Positions 1-11,399 of a stretch of DNA of 64,000 nucleotides are shown here, in pieces. How positions within the stretch are numbered: the first letter of the stretch is position 1; every line of letters begins with the position of its first letter. This DNA is from Glebionis coronaria. Taxonomy: Eukaryota; Streptophyta; Magnoliopsida; Asterales; Asteraceae. Under the pieces are notes generated by a model. It searched no databases. It was not told the DNA's origin and worked only from the letters and a program-made list of their open reading frames with translations. The stretch is taken from the NCBI GenBank assembly GCA_025667525.1, contig CM046881.1, positions 32,720,665 through 32,784,664 of the forward strand, given 5' to 3'. Position numbers and translations under genes: made by a program.

Positions 1-2
1 AA

Positions 3-2000
3 GGTTTCTCTAAGATAGCTAAACCAATGACGGAATTGACTCAAAAGGATAAGAAGTTTGAGTGGAAGGAAGAGCAAGATTTGGCATTCCAGACGTTGAA
101 GCAGATGTTGTGTGAAGCACCGATACTAGCCCTACCTGAGGGTAATGAAGACTTTGTGGTGTATTGTGATGCATCCATAAAAGGGTTAGGTGCAGTACTG
201 ATGCAAAGGACTAAGGTCATAGCTTACGCATCAAGACAACTAAAAGTGCACGAGAAAAATTACACAACTCATGACCTAGAGTTGGGAGCAGTGGTGTTTG
301 CCTTGAAGATTTGGAGACACTACCTTTATGGTACTAAGTGTGTTGTATTCACTGACCATAAGAGTCTACAACATATTTTGAACCAAAAGGAACTCAACAT
401 GAGACAACGACGTTGGCTAGAGTTGCTCAGTGATTATGATTGCGAGATCCGTTATCACCCAGGCAAGGCAAATGTCGTGGCCGACGCTTTGAGTCGAAAG
501 GAGAGAGTTCTTAGGGTGAAGGCTTTAGTGATGACCATTGACTTAGACCTTTCATCCTTAATTCTCAAGGCTCAGAAAGAAGCAGTCGAGGAAGAAATGC
601 TTAAGACTGAAGATGTTGGAGGAATGATGAAGAAGTTGGAAGCACGTTCGGATGGAACGTTATGCCTTGATAATAGGAGTTGGTTACCATGCCATGGCGA
701 CCTACGATCCTTGATTATGCATGAGTCGCATAAGTCAAAGTACTCCATACACCCGGGATCTGATAAAATGTATCATGATCTGAAGATGTTGTATTGGTGG
801 CCGAACATGAAGGCGGACATTGCTACATACGTTAGCAAGTGTTTGACTTGTGCCAAAGTCAAAGCCGAACATATGAAACCATCAGGATTATTGGTCCAAC
901 CCGAACTGCCAGAATGGAAGTGGGAAAGGATCACTATGGATTTCATTACCAAGCTACCAAAGACCGCAGCCGGATTCGACACGATTTGGGTAATCGTCGA
1001 CCGACTCACCAAATCGGCTCATTTCCTACCCATCAAGGAGACTGATGGAATGGATAAGTTAGCAAGGACATACCTGGAGGAAGTAGTCACGAAGCATGGT
1101 GTGCCTGTGTCTATAATCTCCGACCGAGACAGCCGATTTACTTCGCAGTTTTGGAAGTCACTGCAGAAGGCATTGGGAACGCAGTTGGATATGAGCACTG
1201 CGTATCATCCCCAGACCGACGGTCAAAGTGAACGGACCATTCAAACCTTAGAAGATATGCTGAGAGCCTGTGTGATTGACTTTGGAAATAGATGGGATAG
1301 ACACCTACCTTTGGTGGAATTCTCATATAACAATAGTTATCACACTAGCATAAAGGCAGCGCCATTCGAGGCACTGTATGGTAGGAAGTGTCGTTCACCC
1401 GTGTGTTGGGCAGAGGTCGGTGAAGCACAACTCACTGGACCTGAGATCATACACGAGACTACTGAGAAGATCTTTAAGATTAAGAGCCGTATGCAAGCCG
1501 CAAGAGATCGACAGAAGAGTTATGCTGATATGAGACGCAAACCTCTTGAATTTGAAGTTGGTGACAAAGTCATGTTGAAGGTCTCACCTTGGAAAGGTGT
1601 GATTCGCTTTGGAAAGCGTGGAAAGTTAAACCCTCGTTACATTGGACCCTTCAAGATCATAGAAAGGATTGGCCCCGTAGCCTATCGTTTGGAATTACCC
1701 CAAGAACTTAGCCGAGTGCATAATGTGTTCCACATTTGCAATCTGAAGAAATGCTTAGCCGACGAAGCACTCGTTATCCCTTTGGAGGAGATTCAGCTCG
1801 ACGACAAACTCAACTTCATAGAAGAACCCGTAGAAGTCATGGACCGTCAAGTTAAACAACTCAAGCAAAGTCGTATACCGATTGTGAAAATCCGATGGAA
1901 CGCGCGTAGAGGTCCAGAATACACGTGGGAACGTGAAGATCAATTCAAGAGCAAGTATCCTCATCTTTTCGTTAACCAACCTACTACAACAACGTCTTGA
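3..2000 (+). CDS. Ty3/Gypsy Pol polyprotein, C-terminal part (RNase H, integrase, chromodomain)
   Basis: The frame is open from the window edge; the first Met is at 27, but the true start is upstream. Counted from that Met, RNase H covers about residues 44-158, with CDAS (D48), E85 and TDH (D110). The integrase zinc finger has H236, H242, C272 and C275. The catalytic core shows D305, D366 and E402, a D,D35E spacing, with the [12 protein letters not shown] signature. Near residues 590-648 is a chromodomain-like tail ending in YPHLF, which in this family is thought to guide integration to heterochromatin. There is no stop or frameshift in 657 residues, unlike the other elements here, so this copy may be young. 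Whether the upstream gag, protease and RT are intact cannot be seen. Confidence 0.93.
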   Translation, partial: GFSKIAKPMTELTQKDKKFEWKEEQDLAFQTLKQMLCEAPILALPEGNEDFVVYCDASIKGLGAVLMQRTKVIAYASRQLKVHEKNYTTHDLELGAVVFALKIWRHYLYGTKCVVFTDHKSLQHILNQKELNMRQRRWLELLSDYDCEIRYHPGKANVVADALSRKERVLRVKALVMTIDLDLSSLILKAQKEAVEEEMLKTEDVGGMMKKLEARSDGTLCLDNRSWLPCHGDLRSLIMHESHKSKYSIHPGSDKMYHDLKMLYWWPNMKADIATYVSKCLTCAKVKAEHMKPSGLLVQPELPEWKWERITMDFITKLPKTAAGFDTIWVIVDRLTKSAHFLPIKETDGMDKLARTYLEEVVTKHGVPVSIISDRDSRFTSQFWKSLQKALGTQLDMSTAYHPQTDGQSERTIQTLEDMLRACVIDFGNRWDRHLPLVEFSYNNSYHTSIKAAPFEALYGRKCRSPVCWAEVGEAQLTGPEIIHETTEKIFKIKSRMQAARDRQKSYADMRRKPLEFEVGDKVMLKVSPWKGVIRFGKRGKLNPRYIGPFKIIERIGPVAYRLELPQELSRVHNVFHICNLKKCLADEALVIPLEEIQLDDKLNFIEEPVEVMDRQVKQLKQSRIPIVKIRWNARRGPEYTWEREDQFKSKYPHLFVNQPTTTTS

Positions 2001-2167
2001 TTTCGTGACGAAATCTCTAAAACATGGGAATACTGTGACATTCGTCAAATTTCCATCAATTATTTATTCATGTAGTACGAGTATTTTAACTGCTTATCGA
2101 CTAGTCGTCGTCATGAACGTGTTAATTTCTTTGCTTTGCGGACAAAGCCCTTTTTAGGGAGAGCATA

Positions 2168-5100
2168 TGTAACATCTCAATGTTTCGCGACTATTTAGTC
2201 GAATGCAATACGCAAGTTGTGAGCGTGTTATGTTGTACCGTGTGTTTTATTTGTTCTAGTTATTAAGGTTTGATAACGTCTCGCACAATTGTCTTTTGTT
2301 TTGGGATCGTACGCTAAACGGTTTTGCTGTCGTGTTATGTCAGTCGCGTCTAAACCTAAACATATTGAAACCGAGTCGAGTTTATCACTATCACAGCATG
2401 TGTATAAAACTGAATATTTAAACCTTCAATTTCATTGCCAAGCTTGTCATACAAGTGTCCCAAATCAGTCACAAGGCTACATTACACTTATAAACTTTAT
2501 AGTTATTTGCCCCACTAAAGGACAGCACATTTGCCTAGTTTACCCCTTTTGGGTATATCACAAGCAAACATTTCCAGAATTACACTAACCCTAGACTAAT
2601 TATACAAGTTTATATACAAGTCCAAGGTAATGTCCAAAGTCCAAATACAAGTTATTACAAGTTATCACAGTCCAAAAATACAAACACCAAAATCTGCACA
2701 AGTCTTCACAATACAACTCCTGGGTAGAAGTTTTGGTCCAGCCAACCTACACGTCTCGTCCGAACCTGCACAACCAAGGGTCTTCATTCTGTCCGAACCT
2801 GCAAAACCGAACGTAGCATCCCCATTGTGAGTCTTTTGTCCTTTCGTTTTACTTTCGAAGTCTAGATGTGCTTGTTTTTGTACGAACCTACGAATAAAAG
2901 AAACCATGGTTAGTCATTGTAAAGGCCTTATACTTTTAACCAAAAACTGTAAATTTCTAAACTTTTAAATACAAACATGTGTATGTTATTATCTTGCTGT
3001 CAACCAAACCGAGACCCATTTTAGACCAAACCGAGACCCGATTGAGACCAAACCAAGACTCGATTTTGAAACCAAACCGAGACCCAACTTAGAACCAAAC
3101 CGAGACCATGTCCAACCAAAACAAGACTTCAATCATGAACCAACCCGAGACCCATGTTTAACCAAACCGAGACCCAATCAAGGACCAAACCGAGCACCAA
3201 AACAAACCAACCAAAGTTCTATTTTCTGCCAAATTATTTACCATTCTTACCAACCAATCCAAAATCTTAATCAAGCTTTCTTTTACAGAAAACCTTAACC
3301 ATGCCGCGTGTATATAGAAACCCCCAATCGAAACCCTAATCATGTAACACCTTTTTAAACATCTAATTAACATTGTCACATTTCAGAAACATTATATAGA
3401 CACGAATAACATTCAATTATATAAAAACCCCCAATTTTTATAAAACCCTAGATTTACTTTTTATTAATTAAAATGCTAATTAAACCTAATCTAAACCCAA
3501 TCCCCTTAATTAATTTAATTGAAAGTGAATTATACAAAAACCCCCAAATTAACCGAAACCCTAATTTTTATAAATCGACTTTATATTAAAATTAGTTTGA
3601 TTTTATAAATGGAAACATCAATTAATTACATTTTAAACTGATTTTGATGAAAACCCCCAAATATTTCAAAACCCTAAATTTGTTTATCTTCAATCCGAGT
3701 ACCATATGAGTTACAACAAGTATTTACGAATCAATTGAACCCACTGATATATATAAAATCGAAAATCAATTAAAAGCTTTTAAAAAGGAATAAAGGAAAT
3801 TAAACTTATCTTTGATTTGGTATTTGATTCACGAACCGCAAGGATGAACACCACCAGAAAAACCCAAACGGTTTGATGTGGGGATTAACCCACATCTCAC
3901 GCGATATAAGAACCTCAGACCACCCATATTTAATTTTATAACACAAACTGGTTAGATGATAACCCTAGAAATGGATAGAACCGATCTAGGTTTAGAGAGA
4001 GAGAGAGTTGTGGGACGGTGGAGGAAATATCGAGAGAGGAGAGAGAGAGTCAACTCCCAGTTATGGGGTTATGTGTGATAAACACACGCATATACTCCTT
4101 TTCGTTCCTTGTTTATTCCGCCAGGTGGGCCGGGCCGGGTCTATGGACCTTGGGCCGGTTTGTGGTGTAATGTTTTGGACCCCCCAATTTGGGCCTTGTG
4201 AGTTTAAATTAGTTTGGTTAAAGCCCAAACGAAATTTGTTAAATTTAAGTTATGTTTTGACCCGTAAAACCCGACTCGTTAATAAACCGATTTTATTTAA
4301 CGTACTTTTCCGTAAAATCGTATTTTCATAAAACGTATGGTTTCGTCAAGCACAATTAGGGTGTCGAGTCATTTAATCATACAAGTATTCGTATCGTAAC
4401 TCGATTCTTAATTTAATTAGGTCGCGGCTAGCGTAACCGTACTCTCGAGCTATTTTATCTTCGTTCTCTTTGCTGAATTTACGAGGTGAGTTTATAGCCC
4501 CATACTTTACTATTTTCACTGCTTTTTGGGGTGAGACATTGCTTGATTTTAACATTTGAACACAAGTGCATTTACTGATTTATCTATTAGTCTAAGTCCC
4601 ACTAAAAACCCAGTTGCTTTGGCCCGTGAATCGTGAACCGTTAATTACTTTGTGTAAGCGCGAATGTTATGGATAGATCTATCGGGATTGACGTCCCTGT
4701 CTGTCTTGTCCAACAAGGGGACAAGCGGGCACAGTTTCATTTGAATCTGATATAGGATGTCGTGGGTTTAGGCATCTAGTTTGGGCTACATTTATATGAT
4801 TATACTGCCGGTGTTGTTAACGCTTCGGTGTCACGAGCTTAGACTGTAATAAATACTTTTGGGATGACTTTGTATATGTTATATTGTCATCACATTTGGG
4901 AAAATCTTGTGGTTCATTAAACATTTCAAACTAACTAAACCTATGAACTCACCAACTTTATGTTGACACTTTAGCAATGTTTTTCTCAGGTATTAAGAAG
5001 GAAGATGCTAAATGAGGTCTCATGCATTGCCGTCATTTCTTTGAAACAATGATCATTTGTACCATTTGAGAAAACTATGTTTTGTAACCGTATTCAGTTT

Positions 5101-5263
5101 ATGCTTCCGCACTTTGTCAAAACAACTTATTTTATTAATTACAAGTGATCAATTTTCCGAACGTCTCATTTAGAGGTCGTTCTTTGTGACTGTGTGTGTA
5201 TGATAATCATGACGTCACCACTCCCTTGTCGCCATTATACTCTGATATTTTGGGAGTGTGACA
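2168..5263 (+). repeat. 3' LTR of the left Gypsy element
   Basis: It begins TGTAACATCTCA just after a purine-rich tract and ends GGGAGTGTGACA, so it has the TG...CA ends of an LTR and is about 3.1 kb long. No coding region lies inside. It contains a minisatellite (3000-3210) and stretches of CCCCCAA/ACCCTAA-like sequence (3420-3680). Near its 3' end (4935-4990) is a block shared with the other two Gypsy LTRs in the window. Confidence 0.82.
3000..3210. repeat. Minisatellite, ACCAAACCGAGACCC motif
   Basis: About nine imperfect copies of a 20-25-bp unit built around ACCAAACCGAGACCC lie inside the Gypsy 3' LTR. Spacing varies from copy to copy, so this is a degenerate array. Confidence 0.8.
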
Positions 5264-5370
5264 AAAAGGAACCTTTTCTTCCAATTTGTGAAGTTAGCTA
5301 CCTCTAGAACAGGAGCAACATTGAGTTGGCCACCCTTGTATTCTAGGGTTTGTGGTATTACTTGAGCCAT
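5264..5370 (-). pseudogene. Copia Gag, N-terminal 35 residues, interrupted
   Basis: The ATG is at 5370 on the minus strand, 71 bases after the primer binding site. The translation starts MAQVIPQTLEYKGGQ and includes ANFTNWKKRF. This resembles the N-terminus of a Copia Gag subgroup that I remember from Asteraceae. It is broken by the Gypsy LTR and is therefore not a functional gene. Confidence 0.82.
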
Positions 5371-5466
5371 TTTTAGATCTTGATTTGAAAACTTTAAATG
5401 AGCAGTTTAATAAAAATAAGTGTTTTGCTTAATCAAACTAGGTTCTGATACCACTTTTTAGTCCCA

Positions 5467-6367
5467 TGTAAATCGTTATTACTTAGAAACCTTAAGTAAT
5501 AACTCTTTACCAAGACTCAAGTGTGTTGTTTTAACAATAGATAATAACTATGAACAATTAAAACAACAATACCAATAACTTTTCAATGTATGGACTTTTA
5601 TTAGAATCAAATAAAGAATCTATAACCCACTTTGTTTGCGGAATAACAAAGTGGTTGAATGACAATGGGTTGTGATCTCTTCTACTTAAACGTATAACCA
5701 AAGTTAAAGTCTAAGCTCCAATCTAAACGTTCATATGCTTCTTGGCTAGATGGTTTAGTTGGTATCGAGAGAGAAAGGTTTTCCAGAGTTTTTACTCGTG
5801 TATTGGTTAACCCTTTCTCTTCCAATGTACACTCCTTTTATAGGCAGTGTAAATTAGGGTTTGCATTTCGCATGTTCCCATGCATAAGTTTATCCAGTGG
5901 GTGGTTGATGCCCATGCTGGATAAATAGTACAAAGTACAGATTAAACTATTCTAGAAAAGATAAAGGTCGTACTTATACCCAACTATACAAGCAACCTAC
6001 TTTGACTTAAAGTTATCTTTTCTCGCCTAATGCAGACCATCAGAATACTGAAGTATCTTCAGTATCCTAGAGGAGATCGACATCATTCATTTTGGTATTG
6101 TCAAACCAAACTCAACTGAAAGCCCTTCTTCAGTTCTTGTTCTTCAGCAACTAGACCGCCTAGTATTTGAAGCAAAGACTCTTTAGTCTTTTAAGTTAAC
6201 TGGAAGGGGTTTGCTGAACGTCCTTCAGCTTTAAAATCTTCAGTAGGAACTTTGTTCCTCTGGTCATCCTTCAACAGACTGGCCTTATTGCTGAGCATGA
6301 AACACTTAGGGGGATTTTATATTCAAATCCTAGAGTTGCTTCAGGATCAGTAAATGCTGACCCAACA
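5467..6367 (-). repeat. Copia 5' LTR, about 900 bp
   Basis: On the minus strand it starts TGTTGGGTCAGC at 6367 and ends near TTTACA at 5467, about 13 bases before the primer binding site. The inner edge is uncertain by that amount. A TATA-like box (TATAAAAGG on the minus strand) lies near 5838-5845 and would drive the element's transcript leftward. Confidence 0.75.
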
Positions 6368-6837
6368 AAATCTACCCTACAACCCTAGAGATAAGCTAGG
6401 ACTAGATTATTAACAAAACTGAATACCAAAGAAACCAAACCGAAACCCTTTGTGGGTTCTTTGTTGCGATCGGTTTAAAAGAAAAGAGAGGAATGGATGG
6501 AAAAATTTTGAGGGTTAAGGGTTGTTTATATAGGCAATTAAACTTGAAGCCCAAGTTTAACAAACTACCCTTTGCCCCCTCCCCTGTGTGACCGACTATG
6601 CGACACACCCTAAGGGGTGTTTCGTAAATTTTTCTTCTTCTTCCTTTTTGTTCCATAACGATCCTTTAACTTGACTCTTAATACTTAACGATCGTTAAAT
6701 TTAAAGCTTAGTTTAATTTAATAAATACATAAATATATATTTATTAAATAAATTAACTCTTTACGTATTGTGTGCAATCCCGAATCTCGAGTTCGATCCT
6801 AACACACGACTATTAAATATAAGTCCATAATCTTTCA
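6368..6837 (-). repeat. 3' LTR fragment of a second minus-strand Copia element
   Basis: On the minus strand, a purine-rich tract (AAGTGGGAG, near 6839-6848) is followed at 6837 by TGAAAGATTATGG, the start of an LTR. A TATA-like CTATATAAAC lies near 6530-6536. The LTR runs down to 6368, where the TGTTGGG end of the other Copia LTR begins, so the first Copia inserted into this one. The missing remainder would be outside the window. Confidence 0.65.
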
Positions 6838-7427
6838 GCTCCCACTTGGACATATTTCGAATATCGTGATTACATTGACTAGCGTCTAGTTACACTAGCA
6901 ATGTCTCTAGTACAACTCAAGTAAGGTCTCCTGGAAAAACCTTTTATTGTTTCGTCATTATTATTATCCTTTTATTACAAATACAACGTTAATAAGGATA
7001 TGGCTTGAAGTGAGACGGTAATTGAAAGAAACGTGGTAAGTCGCGATAAAACGAGATCCGTGGAGGGTTTTTTTAATTCAATTTCGATAAATATCGTATT
7101 TTTGTATAAACATAGAAAAGATTATATTAAAAAAAATAATTTCTTAACTTTTATAATTATGTATTACAAGTGACATCAATATATTTGTAATATGATATAA
7201 ATATACAAATTTATATATTTTTTAATATTTTGTGATGTTTTAATTCACGCTTTAAAAACATAATAATTCGAAAAAGCGTGAAACTTGATCATGCCGCTAC
7301 GTCACGCCTTACGCTATCCAGAACCTTTACCACCATCATAAAGCACCCTTGTTTATGTGATGGGGTGCTTGTTCAAAACTTCAACTAGAGTAAATTACTA
7401 GATGTTATCTTTTATGTCAGTGGATGC
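6838..7427. other. Noncoding, AT-rich stretch
   Basis: Nothing recognisable beyond the purine tract at its left end. The first 150 bases may be untranslated 3' sequence of the second Copia element. The rest is AT-rich sequence leading into the PPR pseudogene. Confidence 0.4.
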
Positions 7428-8072
7428 ATGCCAACATTATACGATCATTATGCTTTCTTAATTCAAAAAACCTTAATTAACAAAAATCCATGTCTGGGCA
7501 AACCTATTCATACTCAAGTATGGTGTTCATGCTGGTGTGTTTTTAATGAACAATTTGATAAACTTATACGCGAAAATAGCCTTTCTCGTAGACGCACGTC
7601 AACTGTTCAATGAAATGCTTATAAAAACCCCTTTACCTGGAACACAATCATTTTAGCGTACACGAAACAGGGACATATTGACAATGTACGGCGTGTGTTT
7701 AAACAAATGTTGAAACCTGATTCCGTCTCATGGACTGCGGTCATGATCGGGTATAATCAGATGGGACGGTTTGAAAATGCGATAAAGATGTTTGTTGATA
7801 GGATATGGTTTAAAGTGATGCTGACTCAGTATACATTTACTATTGTTCTGGCGTCGTGTGCTACGATGAATTCGTTGGAGATTGGTAGGAAAGTTCACTT
7901 GTTTATTGTGAAAGTTGGCGTTAGTAGTTACACTAGTGTTGCGAATTCTTTGCTAAATATGTATGCGAAGTCTGGTGATTTAGTGATGGCGAAATATATG
8001 TTTAGTAGGATGACAGTGAAGAGTACGTCACGCCTGGTTATTTAGTGATGGCGAAACATGTGTTTAGTAGGT
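7428..8072 (+). pseudogene. Pentatricopeptide repeat (PPR) protein fragment, broken
   Basis: PPR proteins bind organellar RNA and act in its editing, splicing or stability. Here two overlapping reading frames give PPR-like sequence. The first has KPIHTQV near 7500. The longer stretch (7640-8040) has WNTIILAYTKQGHIDNVRRVF, then DSVSWTAVMIGYNQMGRFE, then SLLNMYAKSGD, as in PLS-class PPR proteins such as At2g22070-like genes (from memory). There is a stop near 7612, a frame change near 7615-7625 and truncation at about 8072. A 31-base segment at 7979-8009 is repeated at 8041-8071. It is a decayed host gene copy or retained fragment. Confidence 0.8.
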
Positions 8073-8467
8073 TTATTTATGGGAAAGATTACAACTTAAC
8101 ATCCAAGTAATAAACCTTCTAGACCCAAAATCTTTTCTCCTTTTTCCTCGTTCCTTTAATCGGTTGACTAACACCCCTAGGGTGTTTAGTTTGACTTTTT
8201 GACTTTATATTTTACTTAGTTATGTAATTACATTAATTACCTTAAAGTATAAAGTCTTATTAATTAATCTTCGTTAAACTTTTTAACTTATTTAACTAAC
8301 AACCGTTAAGTATTAACTTCATCAAATTAAATATATACAATAAATATAGTCATATTTATTATATATCTTTAATAAAAGATGATCATGATGTCTAAGTGTG
8401 TGACCCCTTAAACCCACGCATTTTCGGTCATATTAAATACTATATATAATTTACGCACATCCCAACA
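8073..8467 (-). repeat. LTR-like fragment (minus strand)
   Basis: On the minus strand it begins TGTTGGGATGTGCG at 8467, a common Copia LTR start, and runs through AT-rich sequence to the end of the PPR fragment. The inner end and target duplication were not found, so it could be a solo or truncated LTR. Its composition (GTTAAACTTTTTAAC-type runs, GGTGT motifs) recalls the LTR at 6368-6837 without being a copy. Confidence 0.4.
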
Positions 8468-8477
8468 ATCTAAGTTA

Positions 8478-9295
8478 ATGGTTCTAGGTTATACGGTAGG
8501 TTTAAAGTCGGTGGAAGAAAGACTTGAATTTTATAAAACAAATGAGTGTGTCTATTTACAAGATATTAAGTGTTTAAAAGTTGAAATTCAATTTGGAGAA
8601 ATAGCTATTAGAGAGATGAAGAAGGTTGAAATAGTTCAAAAAGAAAAAGATAGCATTCAACTTAATGTATATAAACTTGAAAATGCATCTTAAAGTTTAA
8701 GCAAGCTTATAAAGTGTTAGATAGTTGACAATTGCAAATTTTTAGGCTATGAAAATTATAATTTAGTTCCTAACTCCCTACACATGAAAGTTCATGACTA
8801 CAACACATGACTTGTCTTTTACTGGTTTATATGAGTTTGCTAATGAGCCTACAGTTTAGAAATGTAAAGCTATGTATAGTGAAGGACATCCTAAGGTAGC
8901 TAGAAAGTAAGACGATGCTCCAATTATTACATAATGGGTGTCAGGTAATGAGGAAGAGGTTATGTCACATCCTCAAAATTGAAAAGAAAACAATTAGGCG
9001 TAGTATTGTTAAGAAAGAGTTTGTTAAATTTAAACAACGAGAAAAAAATACTACGAAAACTTTTAGACAATTAAGCAACATAGGCAAAACACTCAAAATC
9101 CAAGAGGCAATTAAAGAAATTGAAACAATATAATATCTCAAAATCTAGGAAGAACTTTTGAGGTGTTTAATAAGGCATGTTATGTGTGTGGTTGCTTTCA
9201 TCATTTGTAGGTTGATTGCAGTTACCATCGAAACAATTTCAAAATCAAAGGATGGTAAACCCTGTTTGGAACAATGCTCAAATGGTGAACTAATA
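8478..9295 (+). pseudogene. Copia Gag fragment with zinc knuckle, decayed
   Basis: The first frame (8478-8693) reads VLGYTVGLKSVEERLEF and LQDIKCLKVEIQ, a Gag segment I remember from Asteraceae Copia elements. Further on, in shifted frames, come IVDNCK-like sequence near 8726, IEKKTIRRSIVKKEFVK near 8980, and a CCHC zinc knuckle, CYVCGCFHHL, with a stop in it, near 9180-9215. It is interrupted by several stops and frameshifts. No LTR or pol belonging to it is seen; the tandem duplication begins at its right end. Confidence 0.8.
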
Positions 9296-9678
9296 TTGTG
9301 TTTATAGTGTGTTCGTTTTCTTCTCGGTATCGATTTGAATTGATTAACGTATTTAACGTATTGATTTTTCATTCTTGGATATAGGATTTACAATTGATAT
9401 TATTCCTACTCGTAAAATATTTCAAAATATAAAAGGGAACATAAATCGAGGCAAATGAATATAATATTCCAAAACATATATGGGACTAATGGGCTTAAAC
9501 GAGTAAAACAAATATGGGCTAACTGATAATACAACATTATAACTAAATTGGTCTTAACAATAAGCCCGTCAACCTAATATGACCCAAGTACAAAAGCAAT
9601 AGTCCAATAACAGACTTAACGACCAACTAAAAAGAAGGACTAACTGCACAACACATTGTAACTATAGGGACTAACTAT

Positions 9679-10060
9679 GAGGGTATTTGTTTTAGCTTAT
9701 ATAGTGGGCTTATTAGCTTATATAAGCTTATAAGCCGAAATCAAGTGTTTGGTTAAGCTTATATAAGTCAGCTTATAAGCTTATATATGGGGTTTTGGTA
9801 AGTACATAATTTGTGGCTTATATAAAAAGATTGAGCTTAGATAATATTATCATATAAAAGGACTTTTATAGGCACATTTAATAACTACATTTGTACATCA
9901 TTTAATATTCATGCACTTTTTTGTCATTTTACCTTGTTACTTTTGATGAGTTAAACCAAACACTAAACATGGGCTTATAAGCTTATGATATATATAAGCC
10001 ATAAATAGCTTATATAATATAAGCCCAAGCCAAACTCATAAGCTTAACCAAACACCCCTA
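9679..10060. mobile_element. hAT-like MITE in duplication unit 1
   Basis: A 382-bp element with imperfect inverted ends: GAGGGTATTTGTTTTAGCTTA on the left and, inverted, TAGGGGTGTTTGGTTAAGCTTA on the right. The interior is rich in AGCTTATATAAGCTTATAAGC palindromes. The ends and lack of coding sequence fit a nonautonomous hAT element. A clear 8-bp target duplication was not found. Confidence 0.6.
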
Positions 10061-10140
10061 AATTTAACAACCAACAGAAACTCTCCTAAACACAAGGGAC
10101 TAAAAGTGCACTTCTATGCAAACTTTCAAAAATGGGTTTA

Positions 10141-10833
10141 GAGCACAAGGAGTCATCACTCTAAGTGAGTCGAATTGGGGGTGTCACGTCAGCGAAACTC
10201 ACTCACTCACTCACATGAAAAAAACAGGGGAGTCATCACTCCAAGTGATTTCCAGTTTTTTAGAATTTTACAAAACACACCCTAAACAAACTTAAATATT
10301 TCATTAAACATAACCAACATTACAATACTTTTAAAATAAAACGAACATAATAAAAAATACATACGAAATGATCGTGTGCTAGTGGCAAGAAGTATTTCAT
10401 TAAACATAACCAACATTACAATACTTTCCTTAAACATAAGCAACTGTTGATAATGATCGTGTGCTAGTGGCAAGAAGTAAGCTCGAATTCCTCATCGATT
10501 TCAAAAACTGACGGAACGTGATTGGGATTCATATTTGTTTGTAGAGAGTGTTTGTGTTTTGGTGTGTAAGAAATGGTTGATTTTGAGTTATATTTATAGA
10601 CGGGTCGAAAAATATAGCCGTTAGAATTCGAATTTCAAAAAACTAGTCGTTGGGGGGTGAAATGAAAATTTTTTAAAAAACTAGCCGTTGGGGGGGGGGG
10701 GTGAAATGAATTTTTTTTTTTTAAATCATACCCATGTAGGGTTCCCGCGCCGCAGGTTTTTTCGTTGCTCAGAGTCATCACGCGGCCAACGCCGTGGGTT
10801 TGGCATCCCACGGCGCCACGACTCTTGGTGCTC
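10141..10833 (-). mobile_element. PIF/Harbinger-like MITE in duplication unit 1
   Basis: It is flanked by TTA target duplications (10138-10140 and 10834-10836). The inverted ends are GAGCACAAGGAGTC and, inverted, GAGCACCAAGAGTC. On the minus strand, a TATA-like box (near 10588) and an Asn/Pro-rich start (MNPNHVPSVFEIDEEF) around 10530 look like the remains of a Harbinger gene 5' end. Two direct repeats of about 90 bp (10300-10396 and 10397-10470) are inside. No transposase remains. Confidence 0.75.
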
Positions 10834-11024
10834 TTAAAGACAAAATTAAGCTAGTATATTGTATGAAAATTCTCCAAACCACTTTTCAAATGCTTAAAAA
10901 CAGAAAAGAACTGGACACTAGTGAGCTCAATAAGCTAGATATCCTGAAAGTGCTTTTTTGACTTTTTCTATAGCGCAAAAAGTTTACTATGTTGTTTTCA
11001 CTAAACTAAATGCAACCAAAGTCA

Positions 11025-11399
11025 CTATCTATTGTATTCTATTAAATGAAGATTTTTGCTTATGTAAGCTTTGTCTATGTGGGGATGCTTCACTGGTTAA
11101 TTGAATTTAAAATTATTGATTAATGATGTAATAAATATCTATCTATTTTATTCTATTAAATGAAGGTTTTTGCTTATGTAAGCTTTGTCTATGTGGGAAT
11201 GCTTAATTGAATTTAAAATTATTAATTAAGGGAGATGATTTGCACACTTAAAAAAGTTATTGGGACACTCACAGTACAAGCAAATAAAGCACATTATAAA
11301 CATAGTACAACTTTGTAATACACAACTTTGAGTGTCCCAATCAATTTTATGAGTGTGCAAATCAATTCCTATTAATTAATGATGTAGTAAGTATAAAAT
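11025..11399. repeat. Imperfect two-copy tandem repeat split by a MITE
   Basis: A unit of about 113 bp (TCTATT, ATTAAATGAAG, TTTTTGCTTATGTAAGC, ATGATGTAATAA) occurs at 11025-11137 and again from 11138. The second copy is interrupted at 11230 by a 141-bp MITE and resumes at 11371. The same arrangement appears in duplication unit 2 at about 16604-16978. Confidence 0.75.
11230..11370. mobile_element. Mutator-like MITE, 141 bp, unit 1
   Basis: Inverted ends of about 42 bp, GGGAGATGATTTGCACACT on the left and, inverted, AGGAATTGATTTGCACACT on the right, continue as TTGGGACACTCA in both. The flanks are perfect 9-bp direct repeats, ATTAATTAA, at 11221-11229 and 11371-11379. A 9-bp target duplication is typical of Mutator-like elements. 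Confidence 0.78.

Larger units (their letters stand above)
1..5263 (+). mobile_element. Ty3/Gypsy chromovirus (Tekay-like), 3' part
   Basis: This is the 3' end of an LTR retrotransposon whose 5' half lies outside the window. In order it shows the end of the reverse transcriptase region, RNase H, integrase, a chromodomain-like C-terminus, a short purine run (about 2155-2163) and a long 3' LTR. Long LTRs plus a C-terminal chromodomain fit the Tekay/Del lineage; that assignment is by eye. The element ends inside the gag of a minus-strand Copia element, so it is the younger of the two. The 5-bp target duplication cannot be tested because the left end is missing. Confidence 0.85.
5264..6367 (-). 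mobile_element. Ty1/Copia element, 5' end (minus strand), cut by the Gypsy insertion
   Basis: Read on the minus strand, this is a 5' LTR (about 6367 down to 5467), a primer binding site TGGTATCAGAACC (5453-5441) and the start of gag (from 5370). At 5264 it stops abruptly at the Gypsy 3' LTR, so the Gypsy inserted into codon 36 or so of this gag. The rest of the element is beyond the left window edge. Confidence 0.85.

Noticed and set aside
3420..3680. ACCCTAA/CCCCCAA-rich stretch as interstitial telomeric repeat
   Set aside because: The heptamers are scattered and imperfect, never in tandem; the stretch is part of the Gypsy LTR.
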